Position numbers and translations under genes: made by a program
Notes under the pieces: model-generated
Seen by the model: the letters and a program-made list of their open reading frames with translations, nothing else
What the model was told of the DNA's origin: nothing
Databases searched by the model: none
Part shown: positions 8,014-16,011 of the stretch, one piece after another
How positions within the stretch are numbered: the first letter of the stretch is position 1
Layout: each line of letters begins with the position of its first letter
Assembly (NCBI GenBank): GCA_037133755.1
Contig: JBAXNN010000010.1
Location: 31,897-95,896, forward strand
Reading direction: 5' to 3'
Origin: F1-60-MAGs149 sp037133755
GTDB taxonomy: Bacteria > Actinomycetota > Thermoleophilia > Gaiellales > F1-60-MAGs149
Length of the DNA: 64,000 nucleotides

Positions 8014-9120
8014 CTAGCCGATCTGCAGCGACATCTCCGGCGCCGTGGCGCCGGTGTCACCAGACATTGTGGTAACCGGTGCGGTGTCCGTGACCGGCGG
8101 GACGCTGGCCGTGGTGTCCGTGAAGACCTCGAACGTATCGGTCACGCCGGTATCCGTCACGACGCCGGGCAGCGGCAGCGTGTCGCCGGTCACGGTCAGC
8201 GTCAGCGAGCCCGCATCGGGCAAGGTGAACGTCGGCACACCCGTGCCGGTGGTCGTCGCATCGTCATTGCCGCCGATGTCGCTGCCGTTGATCGCCGCGA
8301 TGGCGAGCACGATGGCGAGCAAGGCGATACCGCCGACGATCACCGCGAGACCGGCATCGGAGATGCCACGACGAGGCGTGGTCGGCAGCGGCGGCTGCGG
8401 CAGCGGGGCCGGCGCAAGATCGCGCGGCAGGTTCGCGCCAGCCATCGCACGCAGACGACCGGCAGTCGCAGCCGCAGGCGGCGGCGGACGACGCGCGTCA
8501 CTCGAGAGGAGCGCGAGAATCAGGCCGTTCAACGCGGGCGAGATATCCGGCGCGAACGTCATCGGCGAGGCCGGCGGCTGGGCCGGCTCCCGGCCTGCCA
8601 CGAGCGTGTAGAGGATGGCGCCAAGCGCACGCATGTCAGCGGACGCGACCGGTGCGGCTGTGCCGTCGGCGGTGGCCTTGGCGGCAGCAAGTCCGGCGCC
8701 CATCACAACCGGGCGCCCGGAGGCGTCGAGCACGACGGCATCGGAAATCAGATCCCCGTGCGTCTGACCCACGCCGTGCAGCGCCGCGAGGGCGTCGGCG
8801 ATGTCCGCACCGACGAGGAGGGCGCTCGCCTGCGGCATGAGCACGCCGCCGAGCAGCGGGCCGTCGGCCTGCGCCTCGACGTAGGCGACCTTGCCCTCAT
8901 CGAGCAGCGCGATGTCGAGCACCGGCGCGAGGCTCGCATGCCGAATCGCTTGAAGCGCGCGCAGATGGCGCTCGACGGCCTCGACGCGATCGCCGGCCTT
9001 GAGCTTGGCGACGGCGACCCGGTGGTCGGCGACCTGATCGACGGCAAGCTCGCGCTTGACACCGCCAATGGCGGGCAGAGGGGCGACAGGGCGGTAGCGG
9101 CCGGCGATGGGTTCGGACAT
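8014..9120 (-). CDS. Membrane-anchored pseudokinase (Ser/Thr kinase fold lacking catalytic motifs)
   Basis: 368-aa protein with a degenerate Hanks-type kinase domain in about residues 1-220. It has no glycine-rich loop. VAVAKLK may keep the ATP-binding lysine. The catalytic loop reads HGDLISDAVVLD instead of HRDxKxxN, and the DFG motif is replaced by VVMGAG. One transmembrane helix follows (about residues 275-300), then a Thr/Asp-rich extracytoplasmic tail of about 70 residues. The architecture matches actinobacterial PknB-type or MviN-type regulatory pseudokinases, but the extracellular part is not a PASTA domain. ATG at 9120 starts the kinase fold; the 23 codons upstream are not family-like. 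It may be a phosphothreonine- or nucleotide-binding scaffold (inference). Confidence 0.8.
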   Translation of the reverse strand: MSEPIAGRYRPVAPLPAIGGVKRELAVDQVADHRVAVAKLKAGDRVEAVERHLRALQAIRHASLAPVLDIALLDEGKVAYVEAQADGPLLGGVLMPQASALLVGADIADALAALHGVGQTHGDLISDAVVLDASGRPVVMGAGLAAAKATADGTAAPVASADMRALGAILYTLVAGREPAQPPASPMTFAPDISPALNGLILALLSSDARRPPPPAAATAGRLRAMAGANLPRDLAPAPLPQPPLPTTPRRGISDAGLAVIVGGIALLAIVLAIAAINGSDIGGNDDATTTGTGVPTFTLPDAGSLTLTVTGDTLPLPGVVTDTGVTDTFEVFTDTTASVPPVTDTAPVTTMSGDTGATAPEMSLQIG

Positions 9121-9208
9121 GATGAGAGGAAGTTCGACCGCAGGGGGCGGAACGTCCAGCGCTGTATACCATGCCGGGCGAAGCACCACGCACGTTCTTC
9201 ACCGGACC

Positions 9209-10411
9209 ATGACCACCGAACTCCCCGCCGACCTCCCGCACCTCCGCACTCCCGTCGAGGAGGCGCGCGCCATGATCGTCGCCGCGCTGACCCCCTTGCC
9301 GGTCGAGCAGGTGGCGCTACGCGACCTGGCGGGCCGTGTTGTCGGGGCGCCGATCGTGGCACCCCATGACCTGCCGCGCTACGCCAACTCCGCGATGGAT
9401 GGGTTCGCCATCAACTCCTCCACGCCCTCGCCTTGGCCGCTGTCGGCGCACATCCTGGCCGGCGACGACCCCGCACCGCTGACGCCTGGCACCGCCGCGG
9501 CAATCGCCACCGGCGGCGTCGTGCCTGACGGCGCGGACGCGGTGATCCCCCTGGAGCGCGTCGTTGAGGAGCGCGACGTGATCACCGCCATGGCACCGGT
9601 CGAGCCGGGCGCGCACATCCGCCCCGCTGGCGCCGACGCCCGCTCCGGTGACGTCGTGCTCGAGCGCGGACAGCGCCTGTCGCCGCTGGCAGCGTCTGCC
9701 GTCTCCGGCCTGGGACTCACCGAGATCCCCTGCACCCGGCGTCCACGCGTCGTGGTGCTGACCACCGGCGACGAACTCGTTCCTCCCGGCCAGCCGCTCC
9801 GTCGTGGTCAGATCCACGAGTCGAACGCCGTCCTGGTCGCCTCTACCCTGGCAGCCGCCGGGTGCGAGATCGTGCGCACGGGCGGCGTCCCCGATACCGC
9901 CGAGGCAACGCGCCGCGCCTTCGCCGACGCAATCGCTGACGCCGACCTCGTCGTCTCGACCGGCGGCGTCTCCGTGGGACCGCGCGATCACGTCAAGCCC
10001 GCGCTGCGCGCACTCGGTGTCAGCGAGCTGTTCTGGCGCATTGCGACGCAACCGGGCCAACCCGTCTGGTGCGGCACGGCCGAGAACGGCACGCTCGTAG
10101 CGGGCCTGCCAGGCAATCCGCTGTCGGCGCTCGTCGGTCTGCACCTGCTGCTGATCCCTGCCGTCCGAGCACTGACGGGAGCTGCGCCCGAGCCGCAGAC
10201 CGTCCGCGCCGAGCTGACCGCCCCGATCGGACAACTACCCGCCCGCCTGCGCGCGATCCCGATGCGCCTGGTCGATGGACGCCTGGAGCAACTTGGTGCC
10301 AGCCTCTCGCACCAGCTGGCGCGCGCCGCCCAGGCCAACGCGCTGGCGCTGATCCCGACCGGCGAGGGCGACCTCCCCGCCGGCACGATCGTCGACGCCG
10401 TCACCCTCTGA
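9209..10411 (+). CDS. moeA: Molybdopterin molybdenumtransferase
   Basis: 400-aa MoeA, which inserts molybdenum into adenylylated molybdopterin. Visible are the N-terminal PRYANSAMDGFAI motif, the MoCF_biosynth core VVLTTGDELVPPG and VVSTGGVSVGPRDHVK, and the GLPGNPLSALV motif. ATG at 9209 is used; the reading frame extends upstream across the divergent gene's start but without family similarity. A molybdenum hydroxylase operon (41.1-44.7 kb) and a MobA/MocA-like transferase (27.9 kb) in the same window are probable users of the cofactor. Confidence 0.94.
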   Translation: MTTELPADLPHLRTPVEEARAMIVAALTPLPVEQVALRDLAGRVVGAPIVAPHDLPRYANSAMDGFAINSSTPSPWPLSAHILAGDDPAPLTPGTAAAIATGGVVPDGADAVIPLERVVEERDVITAMAPVEPGAHIRPAGADARSGDVVLERGQRLSPLAASAVSGLGLTEIPCTRRPRVVVLTTGDELVPPGQPLRRGQIHESNAVLVASTLAAAGCEIVRTGGVPDTAEATRRAFADAIADADLVVSTGGVSVGPRDHVKPALRALGVSELFWRIATQPGQPVWCGTAENGTLVAGLPGNPLSALVGLHLLLIPAVRALTGAAPEPQTVRAELTAPIGQLPARLRAIPMRLVDGRLEQLGASLSHQLARAAQANALALIPTGEGDLPAGTIVDAVTL

Positions 10412-10504
10412 TCAGCCTGCGGGCGAGAGCCTGCGAAGTGGTTGAGGGCATCGCGCTACGGTGCGAGCAGTTCACCCCAACGGCAATTGCGGAGAAGGCA
10501 GGAC

Positions 10505-11905
10505 ATGACCGAGTATCGGATCGAGACGGACAGCATGGGCGAGGTCAAGGTCGCCACGGATCGCTACTGGGGCGCACAGACCGAGCGCTCGATCGACAAC
10601 TTTCAGATCGGCCGCGACACCTATCAGTGGGACCGCCCGATCATCCGCGCCCTCGGCGTCCTCAAGAAGTCGGCTGCCCGCGCGAACAAGGATCTCGGCC
10701 AGCTGCCGCCCGACGTCGCCGACATGGTGATCGCCGCCGCCGACGAGGTCATCTCGGGCCAGCTTGACGACCACTTCCCGCTCGTCGTCTGGCAGACCGG
10801 CTCCGGTACGCAGTCGAACATGAACGTCAACGAGGTGATCTCGAACCGCGCGATCGAGCAGGCCGGCGGTGACATGGGGTCGAAGACGCCCGTCCATCCC
10901 AACGATCACGTCAACCGCGGCCAGTCGTCGAACGACACGTTCCCGACCGCGATGCACATCGCCGCCGTCGAGGTCCTCGAGAACGACCTGCTGCCGAACG
11001 TCAAGATCCTCCGCGACACGCTCGATGCGAAGGCGAAGGAGTTCGCCGACGTCGTCAAGATCGGCCGCACGCACCTGCAGGACGCCACGCCGATCACGCT
11101 CGGCCAGGAGATCTCCGCCTGGGTCGCCCAGATCGACGACGCCGTCGCGCAGGTGCGCCACGCGATCACCGGTCTGCTTGAGCTCGCCATCGGCGGCACC
11201 GCCGTCGGCACGGGTCTCAACGCACATCCGGAGTTCGGCGATCTGGCCGCGAAGTACATGGCCGAGGAGACGGGCCACGCCTTCTACTCCGCCGAGAACA
11301 AGTTCAAGGCCCTCGCCTCGCATGACGCGATGGTCAACGCCTCGGCAGCCGAGCGCACGCTGGCCGGCGCGCTGATGAAGATGGCGAACGACGTCCGCCG
11401 TCTGGCCTCCGGTCCCCGCGCCGGCATCGGCGAGATCGAGATCCCGGAGAACGAGCCGGGCTCGTCGATCATGCCGGGCAAGGTCAATCCGACGCAGTGC
11501 GAGGCGCTCACGATGGTCTGCGTGCAGGTCTTCGGCAACGACGCCGCCGTCGCCTTCGGCGGCACGCAGGGCGACTACCAGCTGAACGTCTACAAGCCGG
11601 TGATGGTCTGGAACGTGATCGAGTCGGCCGAGCTGCTCGGCCAGGCGTGCAAGTCGTTCAACGACCGCTGCGCCGTCGGTATCGAGCCCAACAACGAGAC
11701 GCTCGAGCGCAATCTCAACGCCTCGCTCATGCTCGTCACGGCGCTCAACAAGCACATCGGCTACGACAACGCCGCCAAGATCGCCAAGAAGGCGCATCAC
11801 GAGGGCACGACGCTGATCGAGGCCGCCACGGCCCTCGAGCTGCTGACGCCCGAGCAGTACGCCGAGTGGGTCGTCCCGGTGGACATGACCCGCCCGAGCG
11901 CCTGA
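10505..11905 (+). CDS. fumC: Fumarate hydratase class II
   Basis: 466-aa iron-independent fumarase of the TCA cycle, interconverting fumarate and L-malate. The superfamily signature GSSIMPGKVNPTQCE is intact, as are TGSGTQSNMNVNEVI and the GQSSNDTFPTAMH region. ATG at 10505 follows a GGAGAAGG-type ribosome-binding site. It is monocistronic and ends before a strong GC-rich hairpin and a REPIN-like element. Confidence 0.96.
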   Translation: MTEYRIETDSMGEVKVATDRYWGAQTERSIDNFQIGRDTYQWDRPIIRALGVLKKSAARANKDLGQLPPDVADMVIAAADEVISGQLDDHFPLVVWQTGSGTQSNMNVNEVISNRAIEQAGGDMGSKTPVHPNDHVNRGQSSNDTFPTAMHIAAVEVLENDLLPNVKILRDTLDAKAKEFADVVKIGRTHLQDATPITLGQEISAWVAQIDDAVAQVRHAITGLLELAIGGTAVGTGLNAHPEFGDLAAKYMAEETGHAFYSAENKFKALASHDAMVNASAAERTLAGALMKMANDVRRLASGPRAGIGEIEIPENEPGSSIMPGKVNPTQCEALTMVCVQVFGNDAAVAFGGTQGDYQLNVYKPVMVWNVIESAELLGQACKSFNDRCAVGIEPNNETLERNLNASLMLVTALNKHIGYDNAAKIAKKAHHEGTTLIEAATALELLTPEQYAEWVVPVDMTRPSA

Positions 11906-11915
11906 CGGATCAGAT

Positions 11916-11955
11916 CCCGCCCGCGCGCCTGATCGAGGTCAGGCGCGCGGGCGGG
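11916..11955 (+). terminator. Strong hairpin downstream of fumC
   Basis: A perfect 17-bp GC-rich stem (11916-11932 with 11939-11955) around a 6-nt loop starts 11 nt after the fumC stop. There is no U tract, so it may be an intrinsic terminator of the actinobacterial U-less kind or a 3'-end stabiliser. It lies between convergent genes. Confidence 0.6.
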
Positions 11956-11973
11956 TCATGTCCTGCGGTGAGG

Positions 11974-12082
11974 ATGCTCCAAAGGGGTCAGACCCTTTTG
12001 GAGCACGTCCGCAGACCCCGGCGCTTCTCCAGCGATACCCGCGGCGGTCATGCTCCAAAAGGGTCTGACCCCTTTGGAGCAT
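11974..12082. repeat. REPIN-like inverted repeat, locus A
   Basis: Two copies of a 33-nt near-palindrome, core CCAAAGGGGTCAGACCC, face each other (11974-12005 and 12050-12082) around a 44-nt spacer. The right copy is the exact reverse complement of the left over 32 nt. Each copy is also self-complementary except for one mismatch and a central base. It lies between the convergent genes fumC and the M28-like gene. The same element recurs at 19601-19708 and 29901-29999. No associated transposase gene is in the window. Confidence 0.85.
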
Positions 12083-12154
12083 CCGGGCTGGATCCAGCCC
12101 GAACCTGCGACGATCGTCGGCCTCACGACGAACGACACGGGGATCACCCGTCGG

Positions 12155-13813
12155 TCAGTCGTCTGACGCGAAGACCCCCACCGCTCCCGCGCCAATGAGC
12201 ACCGCACCACCGACGACCAGCGCCGCGGGCAGCGCCCCGGTCCCGGCCGCGCCGATCAGCGTCGCCAGATCGGCCCCGCGCAGCAGGAAGATCAGGAGTC
12301 CCATTACCGCGACGGGCCCGAGGGCCCAGGCGACCCGCGGCAGCGGCTCGACCGGGCGCGGCAGCAGCGTCCATAGCCAGAGCGCGGGCGCGGCGATCAG
12401 CACCGAGGCGGGGCTCCCGGCCAGCAGCAACGCGGCGGCGACCAGGCCGATGGTGGGGGCGGCAAGCAGCGGCATCGCCGCCGTGCGACGGCGTACGAGC
12501 AGGTAGCCAGCAAGGGCGAAGACCACCAGTGCGGCAAGCACGACGAGCGCGATCGTCAGCAGTCCGGCACGCGGCCAGCCGGAGCCAGGCGGGGTGTCGA
12601 TGCCGCCGGCCAGATTGGCGGCACGCGCGATCAGTACCGCGGCGATGCCAGGTACGGCACCGACCACGGCGACCGTGAGGGCGGCGCTCCAGCCGGAACG
12701 GGACGGGCTGCCGCCCTGCAGAAGTCGACGCCCGACGGCGTACAGCGGGCCGATCAGCAAGGCGATCGCCAGCAGCGCGATCGCCTTGCCGGGAATCACG
12801 CGGCCCGAGACGGCGATGTACGCACCGCTCGGTGGCGCCGGGCGCGGCTCCGCGTCGAGGCGCACCAGCAGCGTGCCAATCGCCGAGCCAACAGCGCCGA
12901 GTCGGGCGTCGCTGATCGCCTCCGTCCCCACACCGCCGCCGCCGCTGCCGAGCTGAATCGCCGCGACTCCCGCATCGAGGAACGGCACCTGCGCGCCCGA
13001 CGGCTCGACCGGTGCGATCAGATCGAGCACCTGCAGCACCGGATTCTCCGGTGCCGCCGAACCCGCATTCTGCTGCGTCTGCAGCGACTCCTCGAGGCCC
13101 TTCAACAGGACCTCTGGCGTGCGTACGCCGCCGGTGCCGGCAAAGAGGATCGGCAGGGTGCCCGTCGGACCACCGATCGCATTGAGCGAGACCACCGCGA
13201 CCGGGCGCACGCCATCGGCACGCAGTGATGCGAGCAAGTGCTCGTTGCCGGCCTGCCCGACGGTACCGCCATCGGTTGAGGCGAGTACGAGAGCACGGGA
13301 GCGCTCCACGCCCGAGAGGTCGCGGGCGAGCTCGACCAACGCCGCCGTCCCCGTCGCGTTGTCGTCGAGACCCGGCCCCGGTGAGACGTCGTCGCGGTTC
13401 GCGATCAGCACGATCGCCTCGTCCGACGACCCCTGCTCGACGACCCAGAGGTTCTCCATCTTGACATCGCTGCCCGAGGCTCCGGGCGCCCGGAACGCGG
13501 CGCGGTGCACGGGCTCGCCACTCGCCTCCGCCAGCGACCCCGCAATCTGGTCAGCGGCCTGCTGCGCCGTCACCGTCCCGGGGGCGCGATCCGGGGTGCG
13601 CTCGGCGAGCCTGCGGGCGTACGCCGCCGCCAGCGGCCCGTCGAAACTCGGGGCCACGGCGATGGTGGCGGACGGTCCGAGCGGCGTGCGAACGCTGATC
13701 AGCAGGATCACGAGAGCGATCAACGGCGGTGCGATGAAGGCAATGCGCAGCGCGCGCCCAGCACGATCGCGGGGCCGTGCAGCCGTTTGCATGCTGGCGC
13801 GCTGGCGGTCCAC
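12155..13813 (-). CDS. Degenerate M28-family (aminopeptidase-like) multi-pass membrane protein
   Basis: 552-aa protein: an N-terminal membrane segment (about residues 22-42), an extracytoplasmic M28-like domain (about 50-330), then seven to eight hydrophobic segments to the C-terminus. The fold signature LDDNATGTAALVELARDL is recognisable, but the first metal histidine is lost (IANRDDV instead of AHxD), the catalytic and metal Glu-Glu pair is replaced (STDGGTVG), and the later Asp is Asn (SLNAIGG). Peptidase activity is therefore unlikely. The start is uncertain: GTG at 13813 or ATG at 13792. It diverges from the two-component genes with overlapping -10 regions. Confidence 0.75.
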   Translation of the reverse strand: MDRQRASMQTAARPRDRAGRALRIAFIAPPLIALVILLISVRTPLGPSATIAVAPSFDGPLAAAYARRLAERTPDRAPGTVTAQQAADQIAGSLAEASGEPVHRAAFRAPGASGSDVKMENLWVVEQGSSDEAIVLIANRDDVSPGPGLDDNATGTAALVELARDLSGVERSRALVLASTDGGTVGQAGNEHLLASLRADGVRPVAVVSLNAIGGPTGTLPILFAGTGGVRTPEVLLKGLEESLQTQQNAGSAAPENPVLQVLDLIAPVEPSGAQVPFLDAGVAAIQLGSGGGGVGTEAISDARLGAVGSAIGTLLVRLDAEPRPAPPSGAYIAVSGRVIPGKAIALLAIALLIGPLYAVGRRLLQGGSPSRSGWSAALTVAVVGAVPGIAAVLIARAANLAGGIDTPPGSGWPRAGLLTIALVVLAALVVFALAGYLLVRRRTAAMPLLAAPTIGLVAAALLLAGSPASVLIAAPALWLWTLLPRPVEPLPRVAWALGPVAVMGLLIFLLRGADLATLIGAAGTGALPAALVVGGAVLIGAGAVGVFASDD

Positions 13814-13827
13814 AGGCCTGCTGACGG

Positions 13828-13833
13828 TAGCAT
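13828..13833 (+). promoter_or_regulatory. Putative -10 hexamer for leaderless response-regulator transcript
   Basis: TAGCAT ends 6 nt before the GTG at 13840. A minus-strand TACCGT (13824-13829) for the divergent M28-like gene overlaps it by two bases. Confidence 0.5.
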
Positions 13834-13839
13834 TGGGGT

Positions 13840-14550
13840 GTGCAGACGCAGCCCGTGGTGCTCATCATCGATGACGAGGAATCGCTGCAGGAGCTCCTGC
13901 TCCATGCGCTCGAGCGCGACGGCTATCGCGTCGTCGTGGCGGGAACGTGCGCGGACGGTCTGGCCGCCTTCCACGGCGACACGCCCGACGCGGTTCTGCT
14001 CGACGTGATGCTGCCCGACGGTTCTGGCCACGACGTCTGCAAGGAGATCCGCATCACCTCGACGGTGCCGATCATCATGCTGACCGCGCTCGACGATGAG
14101 GTCGACAAGGTGATTGGCCTTGAGCTCGGCGCCGACGACTACATCACGAAGCCGTTCGGCATGCGTGAGCTCCGCTCTCGCGTGAAGGCGATTCTGCGAC
14201 GCGCCGCCATGACGACGCCGTCGGCCGAGACCGATGCAACGGCGGCCGAGGAGCGCATCGAGCGGGGCGGGGTGGTCGTCGATCGCGTCCGCCACACGAT
14301 CGAAGTCGATGGCGCCGGCGTCGACCTGACCTACGTGGAGTTCGAGATCCTCTCGACGCTGATCATCAGCCCCGGCCGGGTGTTCAGCCGCAACCAACTG
14401 CTCGACGCCGTCTGGGGCTCGTCGGACTTCCGCGAGCCGCGCACCGTCGACGTCCACGTGCGGCACCTGCGCGAGAAGATCGAGCAGGACCCCGCCAGCC
14501 CGACCCGCATCCAGACCGTGCGCGGCGTCGGCTACCGCTTCGAGGGCTAG
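13840..14550 (+). CDS. OmpR/PhoB-family response regulator
   Basis: 236-aa two-component regulator. The receiver domain (about 1-120) has the acidic pair DDEE, phospho-acceptor Asp55 in LLDVMLPDG, Thr82 and Lys104 in YITKPF. The C-terminal winged-helix DNA-binding domain (about 140-235) ends with VDVHVRHLREKIE and GVGYRFEG. GTG start at 13840. The cognate kinase starts three bases after its stop. Targets are unknown; the divergent M28-like membrane protein is a plausible one. Confidence 0.94.
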   Translation: MQTQPVVLIIDDEESLQELLLHALERDGYRVVVAGTCADGLAAFHGDTPDAVLLDVMLPDGSGHDVCKEIRITSTVPIIMLTALDDEVDKVIGLELGADDYITKPFGMRELRSRVKAILRRAAMTTPSAETDATAAEERIERGGVVVDRVRHTIEVDGAGVDLTYVEFEILSTLIISPGRVFSRNQLLDAVWGSSDFREPRTVDVHVRHLREKIEQDPASPTRIQTVRGVGYRFEG

Positions 14551-14553
14551 CGC

Positions 14554-15966
14554 GTGGACTGGCTCGTCGATCGCGTCTTCCCGTTCCGGCGGCTGACGGT
14601 CTGGCTCGGCCTGCTGCTGCTAATCGTGATCGTGCTGGCGCTCGCTTTGACCGCGCTGCTGGTTCTGCCCAAGCTCGACGAGAGCCTCGTCAGCAACCGC
14701 GTCGACACCGTCGCCCGCGCCGCCACGCAGAGTGCGCCGACCTTCCAGTCGAACTTCGAGAACGCGCTCAACGGCGTCGCCGGCACGCCGGATACCGACG
14801 CCGTCACGGCCGCCTACGGCCAGCTGACGAACACCGACGCCGCTGTGTATCAGGCAATGAGCACCACGGAACTCGTGCCCGTCACCGCCATGGCACCGCG
14901 CGAGCCGAGCCAGATCGCGCTCGCCGCCGCGACCAGCAACGGCGTCCAGAAGGGCACCGTCGGCAGCGGCGGCGACCGCCGCGCCGAGGCGGCCTATCCG
15001 ATGGAGATCGGCGGCACCGCCTACGTCGTCGTGCTCTCCTCGAACCTCGACGACGTGAATGCGGCTGTGACCCTGACGATCCGCCGGAGTCTGCTCGGCG
15101 CACTGATCGCCGTGCCGCTGGCCGTGATCATCGGTGTGCTCGCCGCAGGACTGCTGACGCGCCGCCTCCGTCGCCTCGAACGGTCGGCCCGCCAGATCAG
15201 TGCCGGCCGCCTCGACGAGCCGATCCTCGATCGCGGCAAGGACGAGATCGGCGACCTGGCCGTGGCCCTCGACCGCATGCGCGACGAAATCGCCGCGACC
15301 GACGCCTCGCGTCGCGCCTTCGTCGCCAACGCGTCGCATGAGTTGCGCACCCCCGTGTTCGCGCTGTCCGGGTTCCTCGAACTGCTGATCGACGAGGAGG
15401 ACGAGGCGGTACGTGCGCAGTTCCTCACCACGATGCAGGACCAGGTCGATCGCCTGACCAAGCTCGCGACGGACCTCCTCGACCTGTCGCGCCTCGATGC
15501 CGGCAAGGTCCCCATGGAACACGAGCCGATTCAGCTCGCCGCCGTCGCCGAGCGCATTGCCGGCGACCTCACCCCGATCGCCGGCAAGCGCGGCGCCACC
15601 ATCAACGTCGCGGTAACGCCGGCGATGGCCGTCGGCGACGAGGCGCGCATCGGCCAGATCACCCGCGTGCTGATCGACAACGCGATGCGCCACAACCCCG
15701 CCGGCGTCGAGATCATCGTCGCAACCGAGCACGTGCCGGGCACGGCGACGATCATCGTCAGCGACTCCGGACCGCGCATCCCCGACGAGGAGATCGCAGC
15801 GATCTTCACGCGGTTCTCGCGCGGGGCGCGTGCCGGCGAGGGCTCTGGTCTCGGACTCGCGATTGCCTCCGAGCTCGCGATTCGCATGGGTGGCCGCCTG
15901 ATGCTCGACCAGTCCGGGACGCGCAAGGCCTTCCGGCTCGAGCTCCGCGCCGACGACCCGTCGTAG
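14554..15966 (+). CDS. Sensor histidine kinase, HAMP type
   Basis: 470-aa membrane kinase. TM1 about 17-38, an extracytoplasmic sensor of about 140 residues without a recognised domain, TM2 about 178-201, HAMP about 200-250, HisKA with phospho-His262 in ASHELRTP, and HATPase_c with N box LIDNAMRHNP, G1 DSGPRI and G2 GEGSGLGLAIA. The G1 box has Pro-Arg where most kinases have Gly-x-Gly, but the other boxes are intact. GTG start directly after the response regulator, so the pair is one operon. Confidence 0.93.
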   Translation: MDWLVDRVFPFRRLTVWLGLLLLIVIVLALALTALLVLPKLDESLVSNRVDTVARAATQSAPTFQSNFENALNGVAGTPDTDAVTAAYGQLTNTDAAVYQAMSTTELVPVTAMAPREPSQIALAAATSNGVQKGTVGSGGDRRAEAAYPMEIGGTAYVVVLSSNLDDVNAAVTLTIRRSLLGALIAVPLAVIIGVLAAGLLTRRLRRLERSARQISAGRLDEPILDRGKDEIGDLAVALDRMRDEIAATDASRRAFVANASHELRTPVFALSGFLELLIDEEDEAVRAQFLTTMQDQVDRLTKLATDLLDLSRLDAGKVPMEHEPIQLAAVAERIAGDLTPIAGKRGATINVAVTPAMAVGDEARIGQITRVLIDNAMRHNPAGVEIIVATEHVPGTATIIVSDSGPRIPDEEIAAIFTRFSRGARAGEGSGLGLAIASELAIRMGGRLMLDQSGTRKAFRLELRADDPS

Positions 15967-15970
15967 GCCG

Positions 15971-15989
15971 GGCCGCACTGCGTGCGGCC
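15971..15989 (+). terminator. Short hairpin after the histidine kinase
   Basis: 8-bp stem GGCCGCAC / GTGCGGCC with a 3-nt loop, 4 nt after the kinase stop and before the putative -10 of the next gene. It has no U tract; a weak terminator candidate. Confidence 0.35.
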
Positions 15990-15999
15990 GCAGGCGCGC

Positions 16000-16005
16000 T
16001 ACATT
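16000..16005 (+). promoter_or_regulatory. Putative -10 hexamer for leaderless otsA transcript
   Basis: TACATT ends 6 nt before the ATG at 16012. Confidence 0.5.
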
Positions 16006-16011
16006 CGTGAC

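Noticed and set aside
6919..9369. An 816-codon open frame on the plus strand opposite hemB and the pseudokinase
   Set aside because: Arg/Gly/His-rich translation with no domain; it is antisense to genes with clear family motifs. Long spurious frames are expected at this GC content. The same applies to 14620-16935 (minus), 56136-58211 (minus) and 10472-11800 (minus).
11974..12082. CRISPR array or integron attC site
   Set aside because: Only two inverted copies per locus with no direct repeats, no cas or integrase genes, and identical copies at unlinked intergenic sites; REPIN geometry fits better.
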